Origin: a virus
Strand: one strand, 5' to 3'
Length of the DNA: 57,159 nucleotides
IMG/VR virus record: IMGVR_UViG_3300005294_000044
Location: 1-57,159 of that record
Shown piece after piece: positions 21,457-31,145 of the stretch. Below the pieces are notes generated by a model. The model had not been told where the DNA came from, ran no database searches, and saw nothing but the letters and a program-made list of their open reading frames with translations. The translations under genes were made by a program, and so were the position numbers. Within the stretch, counting starts at the first letter, position 1. Each line of letters begins with the position of its first letter.

Positions 21457-24400
21457 GGGTCCACCGGGAAGGCCGTGTCGGTCACTTGGATCACCGTCAC
21501 CGGGGCCATGTAAATTGTTCGGTTCAATTGAACTCGCCCAGACGGAACAACTACGGTGGCGAACCAGCGGTTGCCGTCCTCGTCACGTACACAGATGTAC
21601 GGGACCGTGTCCCAGGCCATGTCCCGCAGGGCTGTGAAGTCCCCCAGGGTCGGTGGGGAGATGGCGGCAGCCTGGACCAGGACAGAGCGGGTGAACCGCT
21701 CCCCGCCCCGCTCCAGGGGCCGGAAGGCGGTGACGAAGTCCTTGTTGTACATCTTCTGAAGCTGGACATCGCCCACCTCGGGGAACTCGAAGTCCTCCGA
21801 GACCGAGGCGTTGCCGTCCCATACCGAGGAGTAGGCCAGGTTGATCGAACCGTCCTGGCGGGAGTTGGAGGTGAACAGCAGGACATGTCCACCGTCACAC
21901 TCAATCTCCAGGCCAGGCTCAGTCAGTGTGGACGTGATGGTGCTGGACCAAGGGCCAGCGAAGCTGTACACGTCCACCGCCCGGATCCGGTACGAGGACA
22001 ACACCCCCACCCGGGCCTCGTAGTCAGCGAACGTGATCTGGGCCGGACTGGTGGCCTTCATGATGGTCTGCCAGTCGGTCAGGTCATCCATGCGTTGCAG
22101 CTCGTAGTAGCCGAACCAGTAGCCAGGAGGAGTGATCACCAGGTTGTCGTAGGACATGGTGTGACCGGTGCTGGTGGACCCGTCCCGACCAAAGACCCCG
22201 GCGAAGTTGCCGGTGGTCAGGTCCGTGTCGGTGGTCTCGATGTCCCACATGGGGGGTTCGGGATCCTCGGCCTTCCAGATCTTGGCCTTGAGGAATGTTC
22301 CGTAGCCGATGATCCGGATCGTCAGGGCCGCTCCGATGCCCCCGGACAGGTCCGGTCGATTGGTCAGGGCGATCTGGGTGATGACGCTAGCTACCCGCTT
22401 CTCCAGGCGCAGCTGCACCACTCCAGCAGAGGTGATGTCCGCCGTGGCGTAGTAGTTGTTGCCGGAGTCGGTGTACCGACCCACCGGTCCACCACGGATC
22501 AGTCCACCACCGTCGGGTGTGGACAGCGGGGAGATGTCCACGGTCACGTCAAAGTCGATGGCACCAACATTGAGCACTGCGAAGCGGGCAGAGTTCACCG
22601 CACTGAACGTGATCAGCCCATGGTCGGTCGTATCCCATGGAGGCAGGGAGGTCCCCACGGAGAAGTCGGCAGCGGTACCGCTGAGCGTGTAGGCACCACC
22701 CACGTCGGCCGTACCCCAGGAACCGGCCGCAACACTACGGGCGAAGCCATCTGACCCGATGCCTGTGTTGATGGGCTTGGACCAGGAGATCGCGTTGTAG
22801 AAGATCTCGGTGGGTATGCAGCACGGATCCAGGCCACAGTCTGGTCCGATGCCGGACACTGCCTGACTGGACTCGATGAGGCTGAAACCGGTCACCGGCA
22901 ACATGTCCTGGGCGAAGATCAGAACACCATCGGAAGTCTGGTCATCACTGGTAGCGGTGACCGCTGGGGCGTACTGCGGGACCCAGCCGAAGTTGACAGT
23001 GTCACCGACCGTGGGGGCGCCGTAGGTGGCCAGGGAAAGCTGATTAGGGCTCGGCACCCGGTTCAGCAGGTTGCCTGGAATCCCCGACAGTGCTGGTGCC
23101 ATACATCCCAGCACCTCCCACCGGTCCCCGGAGTTCTCCCCGTTGGCCGACCAGCGCCACTGGGTCGGACCCGCAGCCCCCATGGTGGGGGCGGTGCTGA
23201 ACCGTAGGGTGACCTCTTTCCAGCCGTCGATGATCTCGTCCAGCTCGTCAAAGTCCTGGGGTGAGATCTGCACACTCAGGCCGGAGCCAGTGATGGTGGG
23301 GGAGTCCAGCAACAGGGGCACGGTGGTGGACCCGAAACGACGGGCGTAGTAGCGCACCTGGGGCCAGGACTTGGCCGAGCCAACCGCCGAATCCAGAACC
23401 TCCTGGGTGGCGGTGATGGTGCCGTAGACCTGGGCTATGGCCTGGCGTCCGTAGACGTGCACCTCGGTCAGTGGACCACCGGAGGTGTGCACCGAGATCT
23501 GCGGCAGGACATGGGTGGTCTCGGCGCTGAACGTCTCCCCCAGATGATCCCCCACCGGGAACGGGATGTTGTTCTGGATCCCCGGATGTGGCGGGATTGC
23601 GTAGTACTCCCGCAGGCCATTGAGCAGGGGATAGGCCGAGGAACTGGTGACACTGGCCAGGGCCAGGGATGTGTCCCCGACGTTGGGTGCAGTGAGAAGG
23701 GCCGTATATTCGCCCACCGGTAGGGCCGGAAGTGAGGCGCCGGCCAGGGTGCGCATGGTGACGATATTGGCGCCAGTAACAAATGGTTGATCCGAACTGG
23801 TGTAGGCGCCGAAGGACTTCATACCTACGGCGACACGCTTCTCTTCGCAGAAGGTGACCACCAGAGCCGCGTAGGTTAGTACGAAGCTGCCACCGAAGTC
23901 GGTCTGGTTCGCCCAGAAGATACGGCCCATGATTCGACCTGAAGCCGAGGCTTCCAGCTTCTGAAGATCAGCGTAAGTCCAGGGGACCCGCTCCACTGTG
24001 GACGTAAACGGCACGCCATTGAACAGTGGGCTTACCTCGCCAAGATCAGCGTAGAAAAGCTGGTCTATGACAATGTCCGGATCGAAGCCCTGAAGAAGTC
24101 CATACAGTGGACCAACCGAAGCGTCGGTGGTTATCTCGACGTTGCCGTTCAAGGGGCTTGGCGAACCCGCATGACTCACGCCGGCTACATAGGCCAGCTT
24201 TACGTCCAGGATGCGCTTCCCGTTCAATTGAGGCGCATAAGCGTTGGTAGCGAAGAACACCGTGATGTTGTTGGCACTACCTTGGCCCGCAAGGATCTGG
24301 ATGTACTTGCCGTCGCTGGGGTCAGAGAGCGCGTCAACAACGGTGGAGGAATTGGCGAAGGCGATACCAGACCCGGTGGTGCCCCCATTGTTCACCGGGA

Positions 24401-24662
24401 TAATCACTTCCCGGATGGGCCCAGTCTGGTCCTCGCTGCCGGTCGGATATACCGACACCGCCATGACCCGGTTGGTTACCACCGCTGGAGCAAACGTATT
24501 CAGGTAGAAGCGGCCATCTTGCAAGATACGAGCTGTGGTCAAAGTGAAGCTATGGCCCAGCTCTACAGCATTCACGGTAGGGGAGAAGGTGATGTCCTCA
24601 TCTCGGATGGGAACCCATTCCTCACCCAGGATCTGCGGCACATGGCTGTTGTAGTTGCCCAC
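21453..24662 (-). CDS. Large minor tail protein
   Basis: 1069 residues, the largest tail gene after the tape measure. Beta-rich throughout; residues ~830-900 contain a fibronectin-III-like stretch (YYELQRMDDLTDWQTI... YRIRAVDVYSFAGPWSS), and the end resembles a carbohydrate-binding or tail-tip domain. The C-P-C-C tract (LDPCCIPTEIF) near residue 620 is Cys-rich. Its stop overlaps the next gene's start. It probably forms the distal tail or tail fibre and contacts the host surface. Confidence 0.75.
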   Translation of the reverse strand: MGNYNSHVPQILGEEWVPIRDEDITFSPTVNAVELGHSFTLTTARILQDGRFYLNTFAPAVVTNRVMAVSVYPTGSEDQTGPIREVIIPVNNGGTTGSGIAFANSSTVVDALSDPSDGKYIQILAGQGSANNITVFFATNAYAPQLNGKRILDVKLAYVAGVSHAGSPSPLNGNVEITTDASVGPLYGLLQGFDPDIVIDQLFYADLGEVSPLFNGVPFTSTVERVPWTYADLQKLEASASGRIMGRIFWANQTDFGGSFVLTYAALVVTFCEEKRVAVGMKSFGAYTSSDQPFVTGANIVTMRTLAGASLPALPVGEYTALLTAPNVGDTSLALASVTSSSAYPLLNGLREYYAIPPHPGIQNNIPFPVGDHLGETFSAETTHVLPQISVHTSGGPLTEVHVYGRQAIAQVYGTITATQEVLDSAVGSAKSWPQVRYYARRFGSTTVPLLLDSPTITGSGLSVQISPQDFDELDEIIDGWKEVTLRFSTAPTMGAAGPTQWRWSANGENSGDRWEVLGCMAPALSGIPGNLLNRVPSPNQLSLATYGAPTVGDTVNFGWVPQYAPAVTATSDDQTSDGVLIFAQDMLPVTGFSLIESSQAVSGIGPDCGLDPCCIPTEIFYNAISWSKPINTGIGSDGFARSVAAGSWGTADVGGAYTLSGTAADFSVGTSLPPWDTTDHGLITFSAVNSARFAVLNVGAIDFDVTVDISPLSTPDGGGLIRGGPVGRYTDSGNNYYATADITSAGVVQLRLEKRVASVITQIALTNRPDLSGGIGAALTIRIIGYGTFLKAKIWKAEDPEPPMWDIETTDTDLTTGNFAGVFGRDGSTSTGHTMSYDNLVITPPGYWFGYYELQRMDDLTDWQTIMKATSPAQITFADYEARVGVLSSYRIRAVDVYSFAGPWSSTITSTLTEPGLEIECDGGHVLLFTSNSRQDGSINLAYSSVWDGNASVSEDFEFPEVGDVQLQKMYNKDFVTAFRPLERGGERFTRSVLVQAAAISPPTLGDFTALRDMAWDTVPYICVRDEDGNRWFATVVVPSGRVQLNRTIYMAPVTVIQVTDTAFPVDP

Positions 24663-26701
24663 TACAGTGTCCTTACCGCTAGACGTGTCTGCTGTGCGGC
24701 CAGCATAGCGTTGATGCCATTCCCCACTGCGGTACCAGTACGGGTCGCCTGCTGCTCGGTGTCAAAGTTCCCATTGACCTGAATAGCACCCCGACCAAAG
24801 TTGATCTGGCTCATGGCGTCAGTGCTCACTTCACGAAGTTCCGGGGCTTCCATCTTGATACCTCGGATCAGGTCCTGCACCATGCGCTGACCCCGGTACA
24901 GGGTGTATCCGGATCCAGAGAAAGGTCCTTCTTCTGCTGGGGATCCGGGCATGAACCTGGCGACCTGGCTCACGATCCAACCACCAGCGCTCAGTAACGG
25001 CGCCACCATGCTCTTGATGCCGTCAATGAAGCCTTGGACCAGGTTGCGTCCTGCTTGGAACAGGGTCTTGCCTAGGTTCACCAGAGCCTGTTGGGCCCGG
25101 TCTGGTAGACCCCGGACGAAGGCAATGGCCTCATTGAGACGGGCCGAGATGGTGTCCCGTAGGTTGATGAAGGTGGTCTGGACCGGGGTGTACAGGCCCC
25201 GGAAGAAGTCGATGATGCCCTGACCTACGCTGCCCACCTTTTCAAGGATAGAAACGAACCAGTCCCCGATGGCAGGTCCGACTATGTCGATGAGGAACGA
25301 GAAGAAGGCGTGGACTGCCTCACCCATGACCTCCAGCAGGGCCAGTAACCCCAGGATGACAAGGACCAGGCCACCGACAACCTGGATGCTGAAGATCAGT
25401 AGGTCAATGAGTCCTTCCAGGGCTTTCTGACCGGCCGGACTGGACAGGAAAGCGTTCATGATCATGAAGAACCTGACCAGTTCGTCGATCAGCTTCTTGC
25501 CGCCAGCCTCGTCCAACTGGGCCAGCAGGATCACGATGAACTCGGTGACCTGTCCCAGCAACTCGAACACCGACTCAAGTGTCTTTTCCATCGAGTCCAG
25601 CCACTGCCGGGCCTTACCCGAGTTGAGACGGTTGGCGATGAAGTTGCTCAACGAGATCAGGGCGTTGGCGAACATCATGCCGAACTTTTCCAGGAACGGC
25701 AGTGCCAGGTCCGCCAAGGCTATGAACACTCGTAGCAGGTGGATCAGGGCGGGACCGGCTATCTGGATCCATGCGATCGTGGCGGGGAAGATGTCCTTGA
25801 CGAACTGAATGAAGATCGGGGAGTTGAAGAACTGCGCCAGCTCCCGGAAGAAGAACCCTAGAGCCAGAGCCACGTCACTAAGCCCGTGGGTCAGGATCGG
25901 CCGCAGGTTCTTGATCAGGTCGGTGATGGGTCCAGTACCCAGGGCCCGGAAGAAGCTCTCCTGGACCAGGGTCTTGATGTCTGTGAAGAGTTGCTTGAGC
26001 GGCAGCAGGGCCCTGACGAAGTTCTGGGCCGAAGGGGTCAGACCCTGAAGGGCCTTGTTCAACTCGGTGACGTTCTTGGCCGCGAAAGCTCCACTGATCG
26101 CGGTACCCATGCCCTGGAAGGCTATGAATAGAACCCCCACCTGGACCCCGATAGAGGCCAACAGTGCAGGGAGTGTGGCAGCCAGGGCAATAAGGCTGTT
26201 CAGGGCCTGGATCGCTGCCACAACCAGGGCGACGATGGAGGCCACTAGGGGTACCAACAGGGCGATCAAGGGCGATCGACCACTGATATTGAAACTGGCC
26301 CCCACCGCGTCAGCAAAGCCTTGTCCGATACGGTCTAACGGTCCGCCAGGGCCAGCTGCCCGAGCGACTTCCTTCTCTACCTCTTCTTCAAACATCCGCA
26401 CGAAGCGACCAGCAGCATCGTGAAGTCGGCCCCGGCGATCGAAGACGTACCGGACGCCGTCAATGTGCACGGTTTTACCACGGACGCTGCGCTCCATCGC
26501 GCGCCCGAAGTCGTCGCCATGCTTACCTAATTCCTTGCTGGTTGAGTCGGCAAGATGCTCGCCCCAACTTTCGCCAACCTCATCCAGCAGCTTTTCAGCA
26601 TCTCTGGAGGACGCCTTAATCTTCCGTTCAAGCTCCCGCTCATAAGGATCGGTGTTAGCGTGAACGTCGATGAAGGCTTCACCCTCGGACCCAAAAGCCA
26701 C
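24662..26701 (-). CDS. Tape measure protein
   Basis: 679 residues: a charged helical N-terminus (ANTDPYERELERKIKASSRDAEKLL), two or more hydrophobic segments between residues ~145 and 215 (IALLVPLVASIVALVVAAI), and further helical/hydrophobic stretches (LLIFSIQVVGGLVLVILGLLALL). This is the normal signature of a siphophage tape measure that fixes tail length and helps DNA entry. It is modest for the type, suggesting a tail of roughly 100 nm (length rule is established knowledge; the value is inferred). Confidence 0.85.
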   Translation of the reverse strand: MAFGSEGEAFIDVHANTDPYERELERKIKASSRDAEKLLDEVGESWGEHLADSTSKELGKHGDDFGRAMERSVRGKTVHIDGVRYVFDRRGRLHDAAGRFVRMFEEEVEKEVARAAGPGGPLDRIGQGFADAVGASFNISGRSPLIALLVPLVASIVALVVAAIQALNSLIALAATLPALLASIGVQVGVLFIAFQGMGTAISGAFAAKNVTELNKALQGLTPSAQNFVRALLPLKQLFTDIKTLVQESFFRALGTGPITDLIKNLRPILTHGLSDVALALGFFFRELAQFFNSPIFIQFVKDIFPATIAWIQIAGPALIHLLRVFIALADLALPFLEKFGMMFANALISLSNFIANRLNSGKARQWLDSMEKTLESVFELLGQVTEFIVILLAQLDEAGGKKLIDELVRFFMIMNAFLSSPAGQKALEGLIDLLIFSIQVVGGLVLVILGLLALLEVMGEAVHAFFSFLIDIVGPAIGDWFVSILEKVGSVGQGIIDFFRGLYTPVQTTFINLRDTISARLNEAIAFVRGLPDRAQQALVNLGKTLFQAGRNLVQGFIDGIKSMVAPLLSAGGWIVSQVARFMPGSPAEEGPFSGSGYTLYRGQRMVQDLIRGIKMEAPELREVSTDAMSQINFGRGAIQVNGNFDTEQQATRTGTAVGNGINAMLAAQQTRLAVRTL

Positions 26702-26719
26702 AAGGTCATGTTACGGGAA

Positions 26720-27331
26720 TTACTGACCAGCCATCAGTGCCGCAAAATCCTGTGCTGGCATTTCCATCTCATCGAACGGATCGACGCCAGGTAACGGTGC
26801 CTCTAGCTTGGCCAGGAACATCGTCACGTCCTTGGAATCCATGGACCGGATCATGATCAGGAGTGCAGCGTCCAGCCAAGCCGACAGGGATAACGTGGCG
26901 GCATCAATGTGCCGGAACACCATCTCGGAACCGACCACATCCCATGAGGCTTGGGCGCTGCCAATCAGCCTCAAAGCGATATGCCATGGTCTTCCAGCCA
27001 CCTGATCAATGACCTGGAAGGCCAGGTCAACATAATCCTGCAAAGACAGGCGCTCGGTGAACAGGGCCTCATCAAGGGCATCGGCCAGGTCTGGCGCCAG
27101 GGCTAGGAACAGGTTGCTCACATCTAGGGAGTCCGACATCAGCGTGGCCAACCACTCGGCAGCCGGCAGTGCCGGAATCTGAATGGTCTGCCCATCCACG
27201 CTCACATCCAGTGGCCACGGTTGCAGCGACCACACAGGGTCCGTGACCAGTTTGGGTACACGGATCCCGGAATTGGACGCAGGAGCCGAGGTGGCGGGTG
27301 GATTAAACGGGCGTCTTGCGCGGCCGGCCAC
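26720..27331 (-). CDS. Tail assembly chaperone, second reading frame
   Basis: 203 residues as read from a GTG at 27331, overlapping the first chaperone gene by 29 nt. PVWSLQPWPLDVSVDGQTIQIPALPAAEWLATLM and YVDLAFQVIDQVAGRPWHIALRLIGSAQASW match the C-terminal chaperone partner of actinobacterial phages. This frame is +1 (equivalently -2) relative to the upstream gene, so it may be made as a frameshift fusion or from its own start. It lies just before the tape measure, as expected. Confidence 0.75.
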   Translation of the reverse strand: MAGRARRPFNPPATSAPASNSGIRVPKLVTDPVWSLQPWPLDVSVDGQTIQIPALPAAEWLATLMSDSLDVSNLFLALAPDLADALDEALFTERLSLQDYVDLAFQVIDQVAGRPWHIALRLIGSAQASWDVVGSEMVFRHIDAATLSLSAWLDAALLIMIRSMDSKDVTMFLAKLEAPLPGVDPFDEMEMPAQDFAALMAGQ

Positions 27332-27653
27332 GGCGCACCACCGGCTTAGCCGGCTCCTTTTCCTCGCCGAAGGCTTTGATAACGCCGAACAGGTCGCCCA
27401 GCTCCAGGTCCCCGGCCACGTTCAGGTTGGTCAGATAATCCCGGTCCTCCGGCTGCACGATGGCCGACTCCAACACGTCCATCAGCCGACCGATCGCCAC
27501 CAGCTTGCGGCGGTTCTCCACATCATCACGCTCTACCAGTTGCGCTTCACGCATCAGCAGAACCATCTGGGCGTCACGTAACTGGCGCACCACAACCTGG
27601 CGCCCTTTGATCGGAACGATCCGAGTTTCCCGGCCGGGATCTTCTTTGGTCAT
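27303..27653 (-). CDS. Tail assembly chaperone, first reading frame
   Basis: 116 residues: VRQLRDAQMVLLMREAQLVERDD, NRRKLVAIGRLMDVLESAIVQPEDRDYL, DLFGVIKAFGEE, then a basic Pro-rich tail. This is the gpG-like member of the chaperone pair that guides tail tube polymerisation around the tape measure. The stop TAA falls in ACG CCC GTT TAA, where the second frame continues; see the frameshift finding. Confidence 0.8.
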   Translation of the reverse strand: MTKEDPGRETRIVPIKGRQVVVRQLRDAQMVLLMREAQLVERDDVENRRKLVAIGRLMDVLESAIVQPEDRDYLTNLNVAGDLELGDLFGVIKAFGEEKEPAKPVVRRGRPRKTPV

Positions 27654-27667
27654 AAATCAGCAGCCTA

Positions 27668-28105
27668 CTACCGTTCGTAGATGACGTAGCGCATGTGGTT
27701 GATCCGGGCGATCTCGGCCAGCGGTGCGGTCAGATAATGCTTCCCCTTCTGACCGGGGTGGCTGACTGATTTAAGCCAGACCGTGTGACCCACCTTGCGC
27801 CAGAAGAATTTCAGATGGTACGGCGGGTTGTGGGGATAAATCTTGTGCCGGGGGGCACCGGACTGAGGGTAGGCGGCATAACGCAGCTTGCTGCCCACCC
27901 GCCCCCGGACCCCGTTGGGGGTGGTAACGGTCTCCCGGGTGATTGAGGCGGCCAACTTCCCGGTCGTGTATGGGCCCACCAGAAGTGTCACCCGGGCTCG
28001 GAACTGGATCTGGTAGGTGACCCGGTCGACCAGCTTCTTGGCGGCTGCACGACTGTGCAGATGCGCCTCTAGGCGATGGATCCGGACTCTGGCCACATCT
28101 AACAC
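27668..28105 (-). CDS. HK97 gp10-like tail/connector protein
   Basis: 145 residues from the GTG at 28105 that overlaps the previous stop. A basic N-terminal helix (VRIHRLEAHLHSRAAAKKLVDRVTYQ), then LLVGPYTTGKLAASI, RVGSKLRYAAYPQSGAPRH and a beta-rich end match the gp10/tail-completion family (DUF-type 'minor tail protein') that joins head connector to tail. Longer upstream readings would overlap the preceding gene in the wrong frame and are not used. Confidence 0.7.
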   Translation of the reverse strand: MLDVARVRIHRLEAHLHSRAAAKKLVDRVTYQIQFRARVTLLVGPYTTGKLAASITRETVTTPNGVRGRVGSKLRYAAYPQSGAPRHKIYPHNPPYHLKFFWRKVGHTVWLKSVSHPGQKGKHYLTAPLAEIARINHMRYVIYER

Positions 28106-28656
28106 TCGCAGTTGGGGAACTGCGCCGCAATGGTGCAGTAGCGCTCCACGCAGCCACCTGACGGGGTGCTCTGGATCTGTCGTTCCATGACGATCGACAT
28201 GCCCAACATGGCGTCTTCCAGGTTCACGAACCAGTTGCGGAAGCAACACTGGGCCGCCCGCAGGGACCGGGCGTCCCACATGTTCTGGATGAAGGCGGCG
28301 TTCCACTCCGTGTCGGTGGGGGGGAAGTTGATGTCCCCGGTCGGAGCGCAGCGGATGATGCCCATCCGGAACTGGATCCCCCAGCCTGGCGGGGAACAGG
28401 TGCTGTTGGCCTGGCGCACGATGTCCTGTTCCGGGAACGACTGCGAAGACGGCCACGAGTCACCCAGGGCCACGTAGGCGATACCTTCACAGCAGTAGTC
28501 CACCTCGGCACCAATGTCGTGGGCGATCTCCACCCCGACCCGGTAGGCGATGTGCTGCGGTGTGCCTGGAGCCCCGGATACGGCCGTGGACAGACAACTC
28601 AGCAGGGCCTGAGCCATCAGGGGAACAAACGGGTCCAGGGGATCGGGGCTGGTCAT
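28099..28656 (-). CDS. Cys-rich head-tail joining/tail completion protein
   Basis: 185 residues with an unusual number of Cys in paired positions (DYCCEGIAYV, CCFRNWF, GGCVERYC, FPNCEC). Family features of actinobacterial phage connector proteins: IAYVALGDSWPSSQSFPEQDI and PPTDTEWNAAF, then VMERQIQSTPSGG. Disulfides or bound metal may stabilise the neck. Coupled by overlaps to genes on either side. Confidence 0.7.
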   Translation of the reverse strand: MTSPDPLDPFVPLMAQALLSCLSTAVSGAPGTPQHIAYRVGVEIAHDIGAEVDYCCEGIAYVALGDSWPSSQSFPEQDIVRQANSTCSPPGWGIQFRMGIIRCAPTGDINFPPTDTEWNAAFIQNMWDARSLRAAQCCFRNWFVNLEDAMLGMSIVMERQIQSTPSGGCVERYCTIAAQFPNCEC

Positions 28657-29477
28657 GGAATGATCGTCGTTCTACTGGCCGGCGGCCAGTCCGGGGACAC
28701 TATCCGAGGTCGGGACCGTAGGCCGTACGGGTTGTACGAGGCGATGACAGAGTCCACCGTCTCCACTCCTGTCAGTCCTCGCCGGAGCAGGTCGTCGATG
28801 CTGACCATGGAGATGGACACACCCTGGCGCGTGAGCGACTGGACCCGCTGTGGTAGGCGGCATGGCTGGCCCAGGCAACTTTTGGCCCACTCGCACGCAA
28901 GCTCGCCCGCAGCCCGGGATAGGACCGAGGGGACCTCCAGGCCCTGCTGATACGTAACGAAGAAGGTGCCCACACCAGAATCAACGTTGTAGTCCTGGCA
29001 TTCTGGCCAGCAGTCACCGTCTGTACGTACCAGCCAGGTTCCGTTGTCAACGTCCACTCTCCAGGCATCGACCGGAACGATCTCCCCGTCCTGGGAGATG
29101 CCGGTGGCCGGGATTGCTGCGACCGGGCCGTTGAGCCACACCTGACAGGCTGGTTCACAGGTGCAGCAGCCCATACCGCCATCACAGCCGCACCAGCAGT
29201 TACGCCACACCCCGTTGAAGATGTACGGCAGCCAGGTCCCATCGGACCAGAAGTAGCCCGAGTTTCCCCGCTGGTTGCAGGTACGTCCACAGGGGCGAAC
29301 GGTACGGGTGCACAGCCCGAACCGGCGTCCGGTGGCCGCCCAGACGGTGAACGCCCCGTACTCGGCAGCCGAGACCTGAAGTTCGGGGCTCAGCGTCTCC
29401 CAGAAGTCATCGCAGCAGTCGGTGGTAACGTCCCACGTACAGGGCAGAGCGGGAGCCATGGTGGTGAAAACTTCCAC
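28653..29477 (-). CDS. Head-to-tail adaptor protein, Cys-rich
   Basis: 274 residues. RVQSLTRQGVSISMVSIDDLLRRGLTGVETVDSVIASYNPYGLRSRPRIVSPD is the conserved C-terminal segment of the actinophage adaptor family. The N-terminal half is very Cys-rich (NCWCGCDGGMGCCTCEPACQ). It builds the connector ring below the portal. ATGA-type overlap with the next gene. Confidence 0.75.
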   Translation of the reverse strand: MEVFTTMAPALPCTWDVTTDCCDDFWETLSPELQVSAAEYGAFTVWAATGRRFGLCTRTVRPCGRTCNQRGNSGYFWSDGTWLPYIFNGVWRNCWCGCDGGMGCCTCEPACQVWLNGPVAAIPATGISQDGEIVPVDAWRVDVDNGTWLVRTDGDCWPECQDYNVDSGVGTFFVTYQQGLEVPSVLSRAAGELACEWAKSCLGQPCRLPQRVQSLTRQGVSISMVSIDDLLRRGLTGVETVDSVIASYNPYGLRSRPRIVSPDWPPASRTTIIP

Positions 29478-29519
29478 GGCTCCCGCTCCTTTCTGGACTG
29501 CCCATCAAGCTGCCCCAGC

Positions 29520-30227
29520 TTACGGCGTCAGGTCAGCCAGCGTCGTGCACCCACAGGTCGGGTCCGGTGGCGCCAGCCGAGTCTCGAAGAATCTTCGATG
29601 CTCGGTGGAGCGTATTGCCGTCAGTAGCGGTATCTGTGTGGTCGACCCGACCGGGTTGTCCGAGTAGTCGACCATGTATGGGCCGGTGCCCCACGGGGAA
29701 CGGTTCGAGGTGCGACCGGCGATGACCAGATCCACGGTGTCGTTCTGGAACGTCATCGCCTGGATCGTGGCCTGGGTGATCCAGGGCAGGACCCCGTAGC
29801 CGTACTCCACCCCACCGGTACAGGGCGTGGAGGTGTTAGCCAGTCGGGTCCACAGCTCCAGGGCGAAGTTGGCATTGGCCGCCGCACCTGTGTCGCTGGA
29901 CCAGCCGATGGCGTTGGGAGTAGCGGCGTCGTCGTAGACCCGCTGCTCGGCCGAAGTGATGGCGATCAGGTCCGGGTCCACGTCACACATGGTCAGCGTG
30001 ACGTTGTACCACTTCAGGATCGGGGCGTTGGTCACTTCGACACAGAAGGTCCCGTCGCCGTTCTTCTTGAAGAAGTCCTGACGCTCCTCGTATTCGGGTT
30101 CCATCTCCACAGAGATGACCCCGGAAGAGACCACCGTCGAACACCCGGTCTGTGGCACGCCACAGGAGTTGAGCAGCGTTGCCCGGATTCGGGGGATCTT
30201 CCAGATAGTGAAGCACTGGGTGGTCAT
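29520..30227 (-). CDS. Probable major tail (tube) protein
   Basis: 235 residues from the ATG at 30227, which overlaps the previous stop. MTTQCFTIWKIPRIRATLLNSCG, then VISVEMEPEYEERQDFFKKN, WYNVTLTMCDVDPDLIAI, LELWTRLANTS and GVLPWITQATI resemble tail tube proteins of Streptomyces-type siphophages. Expected place is near the connectors, which fits. An upstream start would overlap the preceding gene and lacks a ribosome-binding site. Confidence 0.6.
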   Translation of the reverse strand: MTTQCFTIWKIPRIRATLLNSCGVPQTGCSTVVSSGVISVEMEPEYEERQDFFKKNGDGTFCVEVTNAPILKWYNVTLTMCDVDPDLIAITSAEQRVYDDAATPNAIGWSSDTGAAANANFALELWTRLANTSTPCTGGVEYGYGVLPWITQATIQAMTFQNDTVDLVIAGRTSNRSPWGTGPYMVDYSDNPVGSTTQIPLLTAIRSTEHRRFFETRLAPPDPTCGCTTLADLTP

Positions 30228-31084
30228 TACGTGCCCCCTCCGGAGGTGGTACAGGTTCGGGTGACTTGGATTGCCCACACGCCGCATTCCACGGCCACGG
30301 CATAGGGACGCTCAGCCACCAGGGAAAGCTGGTTGGTGGACTTGTCCAGCACCTGTCCCGGGTCCGGAACCCAGATCTGCGGGTCCTGCCAGACCAGCAC
30401 CCGACCCGAGGCGTACATCCACTCGGTGGTGGCATCGGCCGCCTGGCCGGTGGGTCCCGATCCGTCGTACCCTCGCCCGAACACCAGCGGGGTACGGATG
30501 ACCGTGGACAGAGCCCGACCGTTGAGGTTCTGGTAGTGGATCAGGTAGTTGTTGGTCAGGTGGGCTGACATCCCGGGCCGGGCGTGGATCATCCCCCCCG
30601 GCACGTCGTTGTCGGCCAGGGTCTGTTCCAGGATTTCGATCGCCTCTACCGGGCAGCCGGCCGAACCCAGGTTGACCGCGTTGCGGAACAGGCCGGTGAT
30701 GGTGCCCAGGGCGCCGCTGGTTCCCGACCACACCCGCTGCTCCACGGCCGTCTGCTCCCGCATGGCCATACGGATACGGACCCGTCGCTCTGCTTCAGCG
30801 AAGGAGAAGCTGAGCGAGCCACAGGTGTAGCTGGTCAGCACCGAGAACGGGGCACCGGAAACCGAGCCTTCAACGGCATCGAAGGTCTTGGTCCCGGTGA
30901 TGGGCGGGCAATCCAGGGGAACCAGGTAGTAGTTGTCCTCACAGATGTCCGGGACGTACTGGACCCCACCACCCATGGCCTGGGGGTTGGGGAACGGCAT
31001 CGGACCCAATGCCACATCGAACAGCCCGTAGGGCCGCTGAGGTGGAGCTGGAGGGTCAATAACGACCGGGGGTATCAGTGCCAC
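30227..31084 (-). CDS. Head-region structural protein
   Basis: 285 residues. PYGLFDVALGPMPFPNPQ at the start, several Cys, then AEAERRVRIRMAMREQTAVEQRVWSG, LADNDVPGGMIHARPGMSAHL and RTPLVFGRGYDGSGP. Encoded directly after the capsid gene; the central helix plus beta layout suggests a second capsid-type subunit (penton, decoration or HK97-like paralogue), but no named family could be assigned. Confidence 0.6.
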   Translation of the reverse strand: MALIPPVVIDPPAPPQRPYGLFDVALGPMPFPNPQAMGGGVQYVPDICEDNYYLVPLDCPPITGTKTFDAVEGSVSGAPFSVLTSYTCGSLSFSFAEAERRVRIRMAMREQTAVEQRVWSGTSGALGTITGLFRNAVNLGSAGCPVEAIEILEQTLADNDVPGGMIHARPGMSAHLTNNYLIHYQNLNGRALSTVIRTPLVFGRGYDGSGPTGQAADATTEWMYASGRVLVWQDPQIWVPDPGQVLDKSTNQLSLVAERPYAVAVECGVWAIQVTRTCTTSGGGT

Positions 31085-31145
31085 CCGATCCTCCTTCCGG
31101 TAGGGGTGGCGTGGGGGCGACCGAAGCCGCCCCCACTCCTATCCG

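Noticed and set aside
21432-22754. 440-codon open frame on the plus strand opposite the large minor tail protein
   Set aside because: Antisense to a coherent tail gene, no ribosome-binding site and Gly/Val/Arg-rich shadow composition typical of G+C-rich DNA.
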